A stretch of DNA of 64,000 nucleotides from CBDDHT01 sp965228615 (GTDB taxonomy: Bacteria > Pseudomonadota > Alphaproteobacteria > Rhizobiales > Methyloligellaceae). A model generated the notes under the pieces. That model had not been told where the DNA came from. It was given only the letters and a program-made list of their open reading frames with translations, and ran no database searches. Shown in pieces: positions 24,684 through 35,000 of the stretch (positions are counted from its first letter, which is position 1; every line of letters starts with the position of its first letter). The stretch spans positions 3,162,001-3,226,000 of the forward strand of contig CBDDHT010000004.1 of the NCBI GenBank assembly GCA_965228615.1, read 5' to 3'. The translations under genes and the position numbers were made by a program.

Positions 24684-27044
24684 TCATGAATTCGCCTCCG
24701 CAGCCTGCGCAGGCAAACCGCTCTTGATATGCAGATCGCGTTGCGGGAAGGGGATTTCGATATTTTCCTCGCGGAAGCGCTTCAGAATCTCAAGCCGCAG
24801 ATCCGTGCGGAGTTCAAGCTGATCCATGACGTCGGCGATATACACCCGCAATGTGAAATCGAGTGATGAGGCGCCGAAGTCCTCGAAGACCACGCGTACC
24901 TTGGGGATCTCGAGCGTCTTGGGATGATCCTTCCCGATTTCCAGAAGGAGATCGTGAACGAACTGGGCATCGGAATCGTACGAGACGCCAACATTGATCG
25001 TCACACGGGCGACACTGTCGCCATGGGTCCAGTTGACGACTGTTCCGGTAATCAGCTCCGAGTTCGGAATAATCATGCTGGATCGATCGAAAGTCTGGAT
25101 TTCAGTTGCCCGGACGGAGATACGGCGGACCAGCCCTTCATTCTCGCCAACGATGACCCAGTCGCCGACCTTGATCGGGCGTTCGACCAGCAGGATGAGA
25201 CCGGAGACGAAATTGTTGATGATGGACTGAAGGCCGAAACCGATGCCGACCGAGAGGGCACCGGCGACAATCGCAATATTGGTGAAGTCGAAGCCGACAT
25301 AAGAAACGGCTAGAAGACCGGAGAGAATAAAGCCCGCATAACCGACACCCGTACGAACGGAATGGGCAATGCCCTGCTCGATACGTGCGACGTTGAGCGG
25401 CCCCTGGTCAAGCCATCGCTGCAATGTTCGCGTAACGACGATACCGCCAACGAACAATCCGAGGGCGATCAGGACCGTCGCGACCGAGAGGCGCACCGTT
25501 CCCACATTGAATCCGAAGAATGCCACCTCCAGCCAACCCTGAATGTCGGTCCAGGAGAATCCCCACTGCAAGAGCAGCAATGGTGTGACTGCAAGTGCCA
25601 AGAGACCTTTCAGGAGAAAACCGGTCGCATAGGCGACCTGGCGGCGGCGAGGTTCATCGAGCTCGAAACGGTTCAAAAGCCAAGCACCTTGCGGCTTTTC
25701 GGCGCTCTGCAGATTGCTCGAAAGAACGGAGATGGCGGCGTAGAGCAGAACACCCACAACCACAATCAGGCCCGTATTGATGATCTGACCGGATAAAAAT
25801 CTACCGAGCGCGACATAGCCGAGAAGGAAGGCCACAATGATGGCAAAGGTCGCGATCCAAAGGGGCAGCTTTATCCATTTCGGCCATAGCCGCGAGGAGC
25901 GTCTCTCGTCGCCGTCGGGCGCCTCGAGCGGTGTCAACAAGATGGCAGCCACGAGAGCGACAAAGATTGCGCCGGCAATGACGCTCTGTGCAATCAGAAG
26001 CGAGAACGGAGCAATGACAACCTCATTGACCACCGTCCAGACGCGGGTCACGCCATGAATCGCCGCACCGAGCGGTACCAGCCAGGCTAGCCGCCGCGCA
26101 CTGGCGTCGGTCATTGGCAGCATACGCCAGATGGGCCGGGTCGGTGCCAGAACGGTTCGCGCGAGAGCCGATGTGGCAGCAAATACGATAACGGCCATTA
26201 GCATGGCACGGGCAATGGTATCGACTTGCGGTGCGAGGGCGTCGAGGCCAACCAGAACGGCATAGGTGCCAATGGCAACAACCGTCAGCGGAGCCGCCCG
26301 AGCCAGCACAACCAGCACCGCCGGCCCGACCTGATCGAGAAAATCCAGCTTCACGGCATCGGGTGGCGCGCGCCGTTTGGCGATCACACGCCCTGAAAAC
26401 CACTTCAGCAGCCCCCAGACTACGAGAATTCCAGCAAGCAGGACGCCGAGCCGAATCTCGGCGCCAATCCAGCTTGCTTCATCTTCGATCAGATTGCGAA
26501 ACTGATTCCAGCCGATACCTGAATCCGTGGCAACCAATCGCCAAAGCGCCGGCGATAAGGGGCTTAGCTGGCGCTTCAAGAGCTGGCGGGCAAACAATTT
26601 TCGGCGATGGGATTGAATACGGCTGATGAGTTGGGAGGCGTGTTCAATCTGGGCACCGGCGATCTTCGACGCGGTCTCAAGTTCGCCGACAATCTTGTTG
26701 AGGCGTTCTCTTTCCCCGGCGATGCCGTCGGGTTCGGCTGGGGCATCCTTTGCCGGCACTGGGCCGAATTTCTCAAGCTGTGACTTGAGATCATCGATTG
26801 GCGGTTTCAGCGACGTACTGAATTTCTGGAATTCGACCGCAAGATCTTCAAGCGCCTGTTGTTGGCGTTCAAGCGCTGATTCGATCGTTCGGTTGTTCTC
26901 GATCGCCTGTGCGCGGCGATCGAGTTCCTTAGACCAGGTATCAACCTGCTTCGAGGCTGCCTCGGGGCTGATTTTCTGCGCGTGGCCGGTCGCGGGTACA
27001 GAAAACCCGAGAAAAAGCGCTATCAGAAGAACCTGGATTTTCAT
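24684..27044 (-). CDS. Large mechanosensitive channel of MscS family with DUF3772 domain
   Basis: From the ATG at 27044 the protein has 786 residues with a signal peptide (VLLIALFLGFSVPATGHAQ). A periplasmic helical domain (about 30-200) follows, typical of DUF3772 in MscK-like proteins. Some eight to eleven membrane helices lead to the MscS pore: the sequence LSVGIGFGLQSIINNFVSGL near residue 600 corresponds to the glycine-alanine pore helix, and the cytoplasmic vestibule continues to about 770. Such channels release solutes on membrane tension. The gene converges on dapE with 27 nt between, and its promoter region is shared with purH. Confidence 0.92.
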   Translation of the reverse strand: MKIQVLLIALFLGFSVPATGHAQKISPEAASKQVDTWSKELDRRAQAIENNRTIESALERQQQALEDLAVEFQKFSTSLKPPIDDLKSQLEKFGPVPAKDAPAEPDGIAGERERLNKIVGELETASKIAGAQIEHASQLISRIQSHRRKLFARQLLKRQLSPLSPALWRLVATDSGIGWNQFRNLIEDEASWIGAEIRLGVLLAGILVVWGLLKWFSGRVIAKRRAPPDAVKLDFLDQVGPAVLVVLARAAPLTVVAIGTYAVLVGLDALAPQVDTIARAMLMAVIVFAATSALARTVLAPTRPIWRMLPMTDASARRLAWLVPLGAAIHGVTRVWTVVNEVVIAPFSLLIAQSVIAGAIFVALVAAILLTPLEAPDGDERRSSRLWPKWIKLPLWIATFAIIVAFLLGYVALGRFLSGQIINTGLIVVVGVLLYAAISVLSSNLQSAEKPQGAWLLNRFELDEPRRRQVAYATGFLLKGLLALAVTPLLLLQWGFSWTDIQGWLEVAFFGFNVGTVRLSVATVLIALGLFVGGIVVTRTLQRWLDQGPLNVARIEQGIAHSVRTGVGYAGFILSGLLAVSYVGFDFTNIAIVAGALSVGIGFGLQSIINNFVSGLILLVERPIKVGDWVIVGENEGLVRRISVRATEIQTFDRSSMIIPNSELITGTVVNWTHGDSVARVTINVGVSYDSDAQFVHDLLLEIGKDHPKTLEIPKVRVVFEDFGASSLDFTLRVYIADVMDQLELRTDLRLEILKRFREENIEIPFPQRDLHIKSGLPAQAAEANS

Positions 27045-27381
27045 GCATTTGAGCCTAGTCGCGCGGCCTAGAGCCACAGTCCGATCTATAGCAGGTACGC
27101 GCCAGCTTTGGCGGCTTCTCAGCCGATACGGTTACTGGTTGCCGAGTGTGCAGGAATTGCTGCTGCAGACCCTGAACCTGGACGGCGGGGTGTAGCAGAT
27201 CCCGCCGTGGACTGAAACTAACAATCCGCCGCACATACGCATCGCAGGCAATCCCCCATATATCACGCAGACGGCGACCGACATGCTCGTTGCCAAGACG
27301 TTTGCACTAGTTTTTTCGCAGAGCCAACCGTGTTAGTCGGATGCGAAACACCATTCATATGAGCACGGAAGGTTGCAGGTC
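27045..27381. other. Divergent intergenic region between mscS-like gene and purH
   Basis: I see no gene here. An open stretch on the plus strand ends at 27195 (GTGTAG), but it lacks a start inside the gap and has no family likeness. The last 100 bp before purH contain a T-run and a possible -10 region. No PurR palindrome or riboswitch fold was recognised by eye. Confidence 0.4.
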
Positions 27382-28977
27382 ATGGCAGTCACCGACGGGG
27401 CACACAAGGTCAAGACGGCGCTGATCTCCGTCTCCGACAAATCTGGCATCGTTGAGTTCGCCAAAGAGCTTAGCGCATTGGGCGTTCGCATCGTTTCCAC
27501 AGGCGGAACGGCAAAGCTGCTGGCGGACGAGGGCATTGATGTCGCGGATGTCGCAGAGATCACGGGTTTTCCCGAGATGATGGACGGACGTCTCAAGACG
27601 CTGCACCCGAAAGTCCATGGCGGTCTTTTAGCAGTACGTGGCAATCCGGACCATGCCAGCGCCCAGAAAGAGCACGGCATCGCCGACATCGATCTGTTAG
27701 TGGTCAATCTGTATCCTTTCGTGGAAACCGTCGCCTCCGGTGCTGATTTCGAAACCTGCGTCGAGAACATCGATATTGGCGGGCCGGCCATGATCCGTGC
27801 GGCGGCCAAAAACCATGCGGCAGTTACTGTCGTCGTCGATACCAGTGACTATGATGCGGTGCTGGACGAACTGCGTACTGGTGGATCGACGAGTTTGGAT
27901 CTTCGCCGGACGCTTGCGGCTAAAGCCTATGCGCGTACCGCCGTATACGATTCCGCCATCTCCGGATGGTTCGCCAACAGGCTCGGTCATGAATCACCAC
28001 CGATGGTCACGACGTTCGGAATACTTTCCGAGACGCTTCGCTATGGCGAAAATCCGCATCAATGGGCTGCTTTCTACCGCACGGCCGATAACCGCGCGGG
28101 CGTGGCAACAGCGCGCCAGGTTCAGGGCAAGGCGCTGAGCTACAATAATCTGAATGATACCGATGCAGCCTATGAACTCGTCGCAGAATTCGACCCAGAT
28201 GCCGCCGCCGCCGTTGCGATCATCAAGCATGCCAATCCGTGCGGCGTCGCCACTGGTGCCTCCCTCGCCGAGGCACACGCCAAGGCGCTCAGATGCGATC
28301 CGGTCAGCGCATTCGGAGGTATCGTCGCCCTCAATCGGCCACTCGATGCTGACACGGCACGCGCCATCATCGAAGTCTTCACCGAAGTCATCATCGCACC
28401 AGACGCCACCGACGAAGCGCTTGCCGTCATGGCCGCAAAGGACAATCTCCGCGTCCTTCTCGCTGGAACCCTGCCTGATCCAAGCACGCCTGGCATCACT
28501 ACGAAAATGCTCTCGGGCGGCTTCTTGCTGCAGGCTCGGGACAATGGTGTTGTCGAAGCACTCGATCTCAAAGTCGTCACCAAGCGTCAGCCCACCGAAC
28601 AAGAACTCGCCGATCTCAAGCTGGCGTTCAAGGTCGCGAAGCACGTGAAGTCCAACGCCATTGTCTATGTGAAAGACGGTGCAACTGTCGGTGTTGGGGC
28701 CGGCCAGATGAGCCGGGTGGATTCAGCCCGCATCGCCGCATGGAAAGCGGCTGAGGCGGCGAAGGAAGCGGGAGATGCAGAACCCCTCACCATTGGATCG
28801 GCTGTCGCGTCCGACGCCTTCTTCCCCTTCGCCGACGGCCTGCTGACGGCCGCCGAGGCCGGCGCCACCGCAGTTATCCAGCCGGGCGGCTCCATGCGTG
28901 ACGACGAGGTCATTGCCGCCGCGGACGAGGCCGGCCTTGCCATGGTCTTTACGGGAATGCGCCACTTCCGCCATTAA
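27382..28977 (+). CDS. purH: Bifunctional AICAR transformylase / IMP cyclohydrolase
   Basis: PurH catalyses the last two steps of IMP synthesis: formyl transfer to AICAR, then ring closure. The 531-residue protein starts at the ATG at 27382, with GGAAGG upstream. The N-terminal cyclohydrolase (MGS-like) domain shows ISVSDKSGIVEFAKEL, STGGTAKLLADEG and GFPEMMDGRLKTLHPKVHGG. The C-terminal transformylase has RYGENPHQWAAFYR, the KHANPCGVATG motif with catalytic Lys-His, AFGGIVALNRPLD and the end GSMRDDEVIAAADEAGLAMV. The gene stands alone, as in many Rhizobiales. Confidence 0.98.
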   Translation: MAVTDGAHKVKTALISVSDKSGIVEFAKELSALGVRIVSTGGTAKLLADEGIDVADVAEITGFPEMMDGRLKTLHPKVHGGLLAVRGNPDHASAQKEHGIADIDLLVVNLYPFVETVASGADFETCVENIDIGGPAMIRAAAKNHAAVTVVVDTSDYDAVLDELRTGGSTSLDLRRTLAAKAYARTAVYDSAISGWFANRLGHESPPMVTTFGILSETLRYGENPHQWAAFYRTADNRAGVATARQVQGKALSYNNLNDTDAAYELVAEFDPDAAAAVAIIKHANPCGVATGASLAEAHAKALRCDPVSAFGGIVALNRPLDADTARAIIEVFTEVIIAPDATDEALAVMAAKDNLRVLLAGTLPDPSTPGITTKMLSGGFLLQARDNGVVEALDLKVVTKRQPTEQELADLKLAFKVAKHVKSNAIVYVKDGATVGVGAGQMSRVDSARIAAWKAAEAAKEAGDAEPLTIGSAVASDAFFPFADGLLTAAEAGATAVIQPGGSMRDDEVIAAADEAGLAMVFTGMRHFRH

Positions 28978-29160
28978 TGCGGTCGCCGGCGGTTTGGTTG
29001 ATAGCGAACAGACCGCTGCCGACAATGAACGCACACTGAACAATCCATTCAAATTCGATTGAAGTGGCAAATGTCACTGTCGCGCCCGCGTTGACACGCG
29101 AACCATTTCGCCAGCGCAAGCAAACCCGGGGGCCGGGCAAGCGAGCATTGGGGATCAGAA

Positions 29161-30102
29161 ATGATTAAGTACAAGTATGCCGGTTTGGACCTCGGCGAGG
29201 CACTTCTGGACACCTACAAAGTCAACCTCTTTGGGGAGACGATCGAGGGCACAGAGGATGTCGATTACCTACCGGGGACCGAGAGCAACGATCACATCGA
29301 AGGGCTTGGCGGCGACGATTATCTCGTCGGCGAAGACGGGGACGACACGATCTTTGGCGGCGATGGCAAGGATACGATATTGGGTGGCGAGGACCACGAC
29401 ACGATCTTCGGCGGGAACGGCGGCGACAAGATATACGGCGGTGAAGGAAATGACGGCCTCTATGGAGAAGGCGGCAGTGACACGATCTACGGTGGCATTG
29501 GTGACGATCTCATCACCGGTGGCCACTGGCTGCTCGGCTCATTGACCACACCCTCCGGCGTAGACACCCTCTATGGCGATGAAGGCAACGACCGTATCTA
29601 TGGCCATGATGGTGGCGACACGCTTTTTGGCGGTGATGACAACGATAAGGTTTATGGCGGCGAAGGAGACGATCACGTCCATGGCGACGATGGAAATGAT
29701 CAAGTCTTTGGCGATGACGGTAATGATTGGGTTTTCGGTGGCGACGACAATGACACGGTGATGGGCGGCGATGGCGATGACTGGGTGGTCGGCGGAGACG
29801 GCGATGATGTGATCGTTGGCGGCACCGGCAACGATCAGCTTTATGGCGAACACACGCTTGGGTCTACAGGCGGGGGCGCTGATCGCTTTGTATTCGAGGC
29901 CGGTTCCGGGTTCGACACGATCCACGACTTCACGATTGGAGAAGATCTCATCGACTTCTCGGCAATAGCCGGGATCACGACGATGTCCGATCTCACGATT
30001 GGATCGAGCAGCACTGGTACGCTGATCATGTTCGGTAACGACTTCGTCCAGCTCGAAGGGATTAATGCATCGGACTTGTCGCAAAACGACTTCATACTAT
30101 GA
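29161..30102 (+). CDS. RTX calcium-binding repeat protein (type I secreted)
   Basis: This 313-residue acidic protein is dominated by glycine- and aspartate-rich nonapeptides of the form GGxGxDxUx, running from about residue 45 to 235 (examples are LGGDDYLVGEDGDDTIFGG and YGGEGNDGLYGEGGSDTIYG). A ten-residue break lies near 130. The last 70 residues (DRFVFEAGSGFDTIHDFTIG and the rest) are the usual C-terminal cap that carries the type I secretion signal. There is no N-terminal signal peptide, as expected. No enzymatic domain is present, so a structural or surface function is more likely than a toxin. No type I exporter genes are adjacent. Confidence 0.92.
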   Translation: MIKYKYAGLDLGEALLDTYKVNLFGETIEGTEDVDYLPGTESNDHIEGLGGDDYLVGEDGDDTIFGGDGKDTILGGEDHDTIFGGNGGDKIYGGEGNDGLYGEGGSDTIYGGIGDDLITGGHWLLGSLTTPSGVDTLYGDEGNDRIYGHDGGDTLFGGDDNDKVYGGEGDDHVHGDDGNDQVFGDDGNDWVFGGDDNDTVMGGDGDDWVVGGDGDDVIVGGTGNDQLYGEHTLGSTGGGADRFVFEAGSGFDTIHDFTIGEDLIDFSAIAGITTMSDLTIGSSSTGTLIMFGNDFVQLEGINASDLSQNDFIL

Positions 30103-30115
30103 ACGGAGGATCCGC

Positions 30116-30145
30116 GGTGCCAGGAACGAGAGCAGTCCTGGCACC
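30116..30145 (+). terminator. Perfect 10-bp stem between RTX gene and following gene
   Basis: GGTGCCAGGA (30116-30125) and TCCTGGCACC (30136-30145) pair perfectly around a 10-nt loop, 14 nt after the RTX stop. No T-run follows, so it may stabilise the upstream message or act as a weak terminator. Confidence 0.6.
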
Positions 30146-30154
30146 GAAAGTCAC

Positions 30155-30901
30155 ATGAGCCTCGTTATTGGCTCTACCGATCTCCCTCCCTATATCCAAC
30201 CTGAAAGATGCTCAACTCGGGCAAATTGCGCCAAGACAGGAGACCACTACACCGTGGAGCGAAGCCGAAATACATTCGTCTGGACAGGCTTCCTCGTTGC
30301 GATTGCCGTTCTGGCGTTCATGTTCCGAGATCAGATCTATGACGCGGGTGGTAAGCTGACCGTCATACCGGATCACAGAAACCCCGAAATCGTTGTGTTC
30401 CGTTGGGAAGGCGATATCGGCCCCCCCATGCAGACTCTGATCGCGGATGCCTTCAATGAATGGCGCGGCGACAAGCGACGCATCGTTTTGTCGATTTCTT
30501 CCGATGGCGGCCTGCTCACTTATGGCGGCGAAGTGATCGCGCTCCTCAACAGGATTAAGCAAACGCATCAGCTCGACACCATCGTCGAGCGCGGAGCGGT
30601 GTGCCTTTCCATGTGCGTACCGATCTATCTTCAAGGTCAGACCCGCTACGCTTCCCCCGAGAGCCGCTGGATGTTTCACGAGGTCAGCCGGGTCGACGTC
30701 GTCGACGGTAGCAAAGCCTATTCCAGCCGAGGCGAAATCGCCGCCGCGACGAACAGATTTATCAACGATTTCCTGAGACCCGCCGGTCTCTCGGAACGTT
30801 GGCTGGCGGATCTCCCCGGCAAGATGAGAGCGCGAGACTACTGGCTCTCGGGCCAACGACTGTTCAATGACGGCGCCGGCGTCATCCAGAAACTGATTTA
30901 G
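30155..30901 (+). CDS. ClpP-fold periplasmic/membrane-anchored protein (COG3904-like)
   Basis: The 248-residue protein from the ATG at 30155 has a membrane helix near residues 40-56 (TGFLVAIAVLAFMFRDQIY) and a soluble domain outside. The domain resembles ClpP/crotonase-fold serine proteases: SISSDGGLLTYGGEVIAL forms the oxyanion-type region, AVCLSMCVPIYLQGQ has the small-residue serine loop, and WMFHEVSRVD offers the histidine. Such proteins are known as predicted periplasmic ClpP-like proteins of unknown substrate. The serine is flanked by two cysteines, which is notable. Protease activity is not certain. The gene follows the RTX gene after a stem-loop. Confidence 0.75.
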   Translation: MSLVIGSTDLPPYIQPERCSTRANCAKTGDHYTVERSRNTFVWTGFLVAIAVLAFMFRDQIYDAGGKLTVIPDHRNPEIVVFRWEGDIGPPMQTLIADAFNEWRGDKRRIVLSISSDGGLLTYGGEVIALLNRIKQTHQLDTIVERGAVCLSMCVPIYLQGQTRYASPESRWMFHEVSRVDVVDGSKAYSSRGEIAAATNRFINDFLRPAGLSERWLADLPGKMRARDYWLSGQRLFNDGAGVIQKLI

Positions 30902-31002
30902 AGCCCCTTCCGGTCATTTTGACGAAGCCCGCCGATCTCCTTGATCATCGCTGTGAATAGGAGCTAAGTGGCTAGGCTGAGACCAGACAGGAGGCTTGAA
31001 CA

Positions 31003-31863
31003 TTGGATCAAGGTGGAAATCTAAGGAGCCTTTTAGAAAATGGCACCACGGTCATCGCACCAGGATGCTATGATGGCCTGTCCGCGCGTTTGATCGAGCG
31101 CGCAGGATTCGACGCGGTCTATGCAAGTGGCGGAGCCATCGCACGCAGTCGCGCGATCCCCGACATGGGCCTCGTTACCCTCAGTGAAATCTCGGCGCGC
31201 GTTTCCGAGATCGTCGACGCTGTTTCAGTCCCCGTCATTGCCGATATGGATACAGGTTACGGGAATGCATTGAATGCCCGTCATGCCGTCCATGCCTATG
31301 AGCGGGCCGGTGTCGCCGCCTTTCACATCGAGGATCAGGATTTTCCGAAGAAATGCGGCCACTACGAGAATAAAGGCCTTGTACCTGAGTCTGAGTTCGT
31401 TCAGAAAATCCGCGCCGTCAAAGATGCTCTGAAAGATGGCACCACACTGGTTATCGCACGCACCGATGCCATCGCCGTCGAAGGGTTTTCGGCCGCGATC
31501 GACAGAGCATCCGCCTACGCCGAAGCCGGTGCAGATGTCTTGTTCGTGGAAGCCCCAACAAGTCTGGATCAGATCCGAAAGATCGCGGAAGCGGTGCCCG
31601 GTCCCAAACTCATAAACATGTTCCATGGCGGCAAGACCCCATTGGTGACCGCCGCTGACCTTCAAGACATGGGCTATCAGATCGTGATCATTCCCAGCGA
31701 CCTTCAGAGAGCCGCCATTTTTGCGATGAGCGAGGTCCTAGCGGCGATCCGTCGAGATGGCGATAGCGGCGCACTGACCGATAGAATGGCGAGTTTCCGA
31801 GAACGCGAGGAAGTCGTCGACACGGCAACCTATATGGACCTCGAAAAACAATATGGTGGCTAG
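31003..31863 (+). CDS. Isocitrate lyase/PEP mutase superfamily enzyme
   Basis: This 286-residue protein starts at a TTG (31003), chosen because an AGGAGG (30989-30994) lies 8 nt upstream and no better start exists. It is a TIM-barrel of the isocitrate lyase/PEP mutase superfamily: PGCYDGLSARLIERAGFDAV, the metal-binding PVIADMDTGYG, HIEDQDFPKKCGHYENKGL with the catalytic-loop Cys, VIARTDAIAV, and INMFHGGKTP. The K-K-C-G-H loop is characteristic of the lyase-type members (methylisocitrate or 2,3-dimethylmalate lyase) and not of the mutase. The substrate is not defined. The gene stands alone between the ClpP-like gene and ppk1. Confidence 0.87.
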   Translation: MDQGGNLRSLLENGTTVIAPGCYDGLSARLIERAGFDAVYASGGAIARSRAIPDMGLVTLSEISARVSEIVDAVSVPVIADMDTGYGNALNARHAVHAYERAGVAAFHIEDQDFPKKCGHYENKGLVPESEFVQKIRAVKDALKDGTTLVIARTDAIAVEGFSAAIDRASAYAEAGADVLFVEAPTSLDQIRKIAEAVPGPKLINMFHGGKTPLVTAADLQDMGYQIVIIPSDLQRAAIFAMSEVLAAIRRDGDSGALTDRMASFREREEVVDTATYMDLEKQYGG

Positions 31864-31935
31864 CGACTGCGAGCCCGGGATGGCTGCAGCACAGCCAATA
31901 TCCGACAGGAAGACGTCTGCGGTTTTCCGAGGAAA

Positions 31936-31976
31936 TTGACATAGATTAAGGTCCACTTGCTCATCCCAGTTAGAAT
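31936..31976 (+). promoter_or_regulatory. FNR-like class II promoter upstream of ppk1
   Basis: TTGACATAGATTAA (31936-31949) closely matches the Fnr-family dyad TTGAY-N4-RTYAA. A -10 hexamer TAGAAT (31971-31976) lies 31 bp from the centre of the dyad, which is the class II distance (centre about -41.5 from a start near 31984). It lies 57 nt before the proposed ppk1 GTG. Fnr-type control of ppk1 is inferred. Confidence 0.55.
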
Positions 31977-32032
31977 ATCCCATGTGAGGATTTCGGTATC
32001 TGGTCGTGTTTACGTCCGGAAAGGGAGGCGTT

Positions 32033-35000
32033 GTGGAAAAACCCAACAGACAGCCAACCGGAAAAGCAACCACTGAAGAGGCCGAGAACGATCTGCTGCC
32101 TCCGGAGCAACGCTTCGCGAAAACGAATGCCGATTGGGCTTCGAAGGCTGCGACCAAGTCTCGAAAAAAGGCTTCCAAAGCAGCCGATCAGACGGCATCC
32201 GCCGCTAAATCCGTTGCCAAGACCATGGAAGCGACAAAGGCTTCGGTCACGGAAGCAAATCGCGAACACTCCCCAACCGCGTTGAGCAGTGCTGTCGCAA
32301 CTGCAAACGAGGAGGCAAAGAGAGCCGCCAAAGCTGCGAGCGCCGCGAAACAGATGGCCGTACGCGCTGCCGAACTAGCATCCAAGAGTGAGCTGGCAGC
32401 AGCAGAAGCCCGCAAGACGGAAACGGTCGCGATCAAAGCGCGCGCCAAGGCCAAGGGCGCCGAGATCGAGGTTGCACAGGCCGAACGTGCGCACTCCCCG
32501 GCAGCCCGATCGATCACGACCGCAAAACGGCGTCGGACCAAATTCAGGGAAATCGCCGAGGCGAGAGAAGCCGATGCGGAGACCTCGGCACTGAAAGTGG
32601 CGGCGCTTGCCCGTCAAGCCAATGCTGAAGCGATCGCAGCGGCCGAAAAAGTCAAAGAAGCGGCCCGAGCAGTGAAAAGAACAGAATTGGCAGCACAGCG
32701 CGCCGAAGCCGCCGCCCAAAAAACAAGCAAACAAACCGAGCAATCGGTGAGTGTTACCAAGGCGACGGTCGGCGAAGCGCGCACGGAGACAAAAGCAGCC
32801 GTCGACGATACGCGCGCCTCGGTTAAAGCGGCCGAAAAATCCGAGGCGGCCGCCGCAGCTCATGCCGCCGCCGCCTCCAAAGCGGCCGCAGAACACGCCG
32901 CAGAACAGGCAAACCAGGCGGCGGAAATGGCCGCTCGCTCAGAGGCCGAAACCGGGAAAAATCTGAAGGCGCCGGAGCTCTATCTGAACCGCGAGCTGAC
33001 GTGGCTGGAATTCAACAAGCGAGTTCTGCATGAGGCCGAAGATACCCGTACGCCTCTGCTTGAACGCGTGAAATTCCTGGCCATCGTCGGCGGCAATCTC
33101 GATGAGTTTTTCATGAAACGCATCGGTGGGCTCAAGCAGCAGGTGGGCGCCAGGATTCAGGAACTCACCGTCGATGGCCGAAGTCCGCAAGAGCAAATCC
33201 ATGATTCCGTCGCCATGGTTCGAGAGATTCAAACCAAGGCCAGGAATGTATTCATCGGGCTCAAAGAACAACTTCGCCAGCACGACATTGCCATCTGCAA
33301 CTTCGCCGATTTGTTGGATGGCGAACAGGCCGGCGTGCGTGCCTACTACCTGGAAAACATCTATCCGCTTGTCACGCCGCTGGCCATGGATCCGTCGCAT
33401 CCATTCCCGCATATTTCGAACCTGTCGCTGAACCTGTTGGTGACTCTCCGCACACTTGGGGACGGCACGCCGATCATGGCGCGGGTCAAGGTACCCACCG
33501 GAAACACAGTGCCGAGATTTATCCGGATCGGGTCGACGAACCGGTTCGTTCTCCTGGAAGACGTCATGGCCAACAATCTCGATGTCCTGTTTCCCGACGT
33601 CGAGGTCATGACCTGCGAAGTCTTCAGAGTGACGCGCAACGCCAATACCGAACGCGAGGAGGAAACCGCAGACGATTTGCTCGAGATGATCGAAAGCGAG
33701 GTCCGCGATCGCAGGTTCGCCCCGATCGTACGCTTGGAGGCCATGACAGGTATCAAACCTCTGCATCGTGGCATGCTTGCCGCCGAGCTTGGCCTCGACG
33801 AAGACGAAGACGTCTTCGAAAGCGACGTCATGTTGGGCATGCGGGACCTGTTCGAAATCGCCTCCGTCGCGATCCCCCATTTGCATGATCCGGACCACCA
33901 CGCCATCGACAATGTCGAGCTGGAAGGGGAACCGAACATCTTTCACGCCATTCGCAAAAAGGGCCCCTTCCTTCTGCAGCACCCTTACGAGTCATTCAAA
34001 ACATCCGTCGTGCGTTTCGTCCGGGAGGCATGCCGCGACCCGAAAGTCATGGCCATAAAGATGACGCTGTACCGGACAACGGAAGGTACAGGTATCATCG
34101 ACTATCTGATTGAGGCCGCACGCAACGGAAAACAGGTCGCCGTCGCCGTCGAACTCAAGGCCCGTTTTGATGAGGCCGCGAATATCAACTGGGCGACCCG
34201 CCTGGAAGAAGCCGGCATCCACGTCACATACGGGATTGTCGGCCTAAAGACCCATTCCAAACTCGTCCTGGTAGTCCGCAGAGACTTCAATGGTCTGCGC
34301 CAGTATGCACACATTGGCACGGGCAACTATCACGTCGGCACCGCTCGTCTGTATGGGGACTTCGGAATATTGACCAGCGATGAAGACATCGGTTCGGATC
34401 TGGTCGATTTCTTCAATTTCCTCACCTCCGGATATCAGCCGCTCAGACGCTATAAGAAAATCCTGGTGTCGCCACGCAACATGAAGGATCAGATTCTCTA
34501 TAAGATCGACCGGGAGATTTCCAAGAATTCGCCGCGTTCGCGCGGCCTGATCAGGCTGAAGACGAATGCACTGGAGGACCCTGACATCACCGAGGCGCTC
34601 TATCGGGCATCACGGGTCGGCGTGAAGATAGAGCTCATCATCCGCGACACCTGCCGCCTGCGACCCGGTATCGAAGGTCTTTCCGACAACATCACCGTGA
34701 TCAGCGTGATCGGTCGTTTTCTGGAGCACGCACGCGTCTACTATTTCCGAAACGGCGGCGACGAAGAATTCTACATTGGCTCGGCCGATCTCATGATGCG
34801 TAATCTTGAAAGCCGTGCCGAAGTCATCGTCACTGTTGAGGATGAGCACCTGCGCGAGTTGCTACGCGACTCGCTTGAAATGCAGCTGAGCGATCGACGC
34901 AACACTTGGGAGATGGACTCCGACGGGAACTACACGCAGCGGCAACCCAAGGACGAAAAGATAGAACGCGGATGCCAGGTGGCGATGATTGAAGCCGCGG

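Noticed and set aside
27121..27195. 3' end of a gene before purH
   Set aside because: The frame ends in GTGTAG and looks protein-like for about 20 codons, but I could not match it to a heparinase, rsmB or any neighbour usual for purH.
32939..33982. 347-codon minus-strand frame inside ppk1
   Set aside because: It overlaps the conserved PPK1 catalytic core on the other strand and shows no domain.
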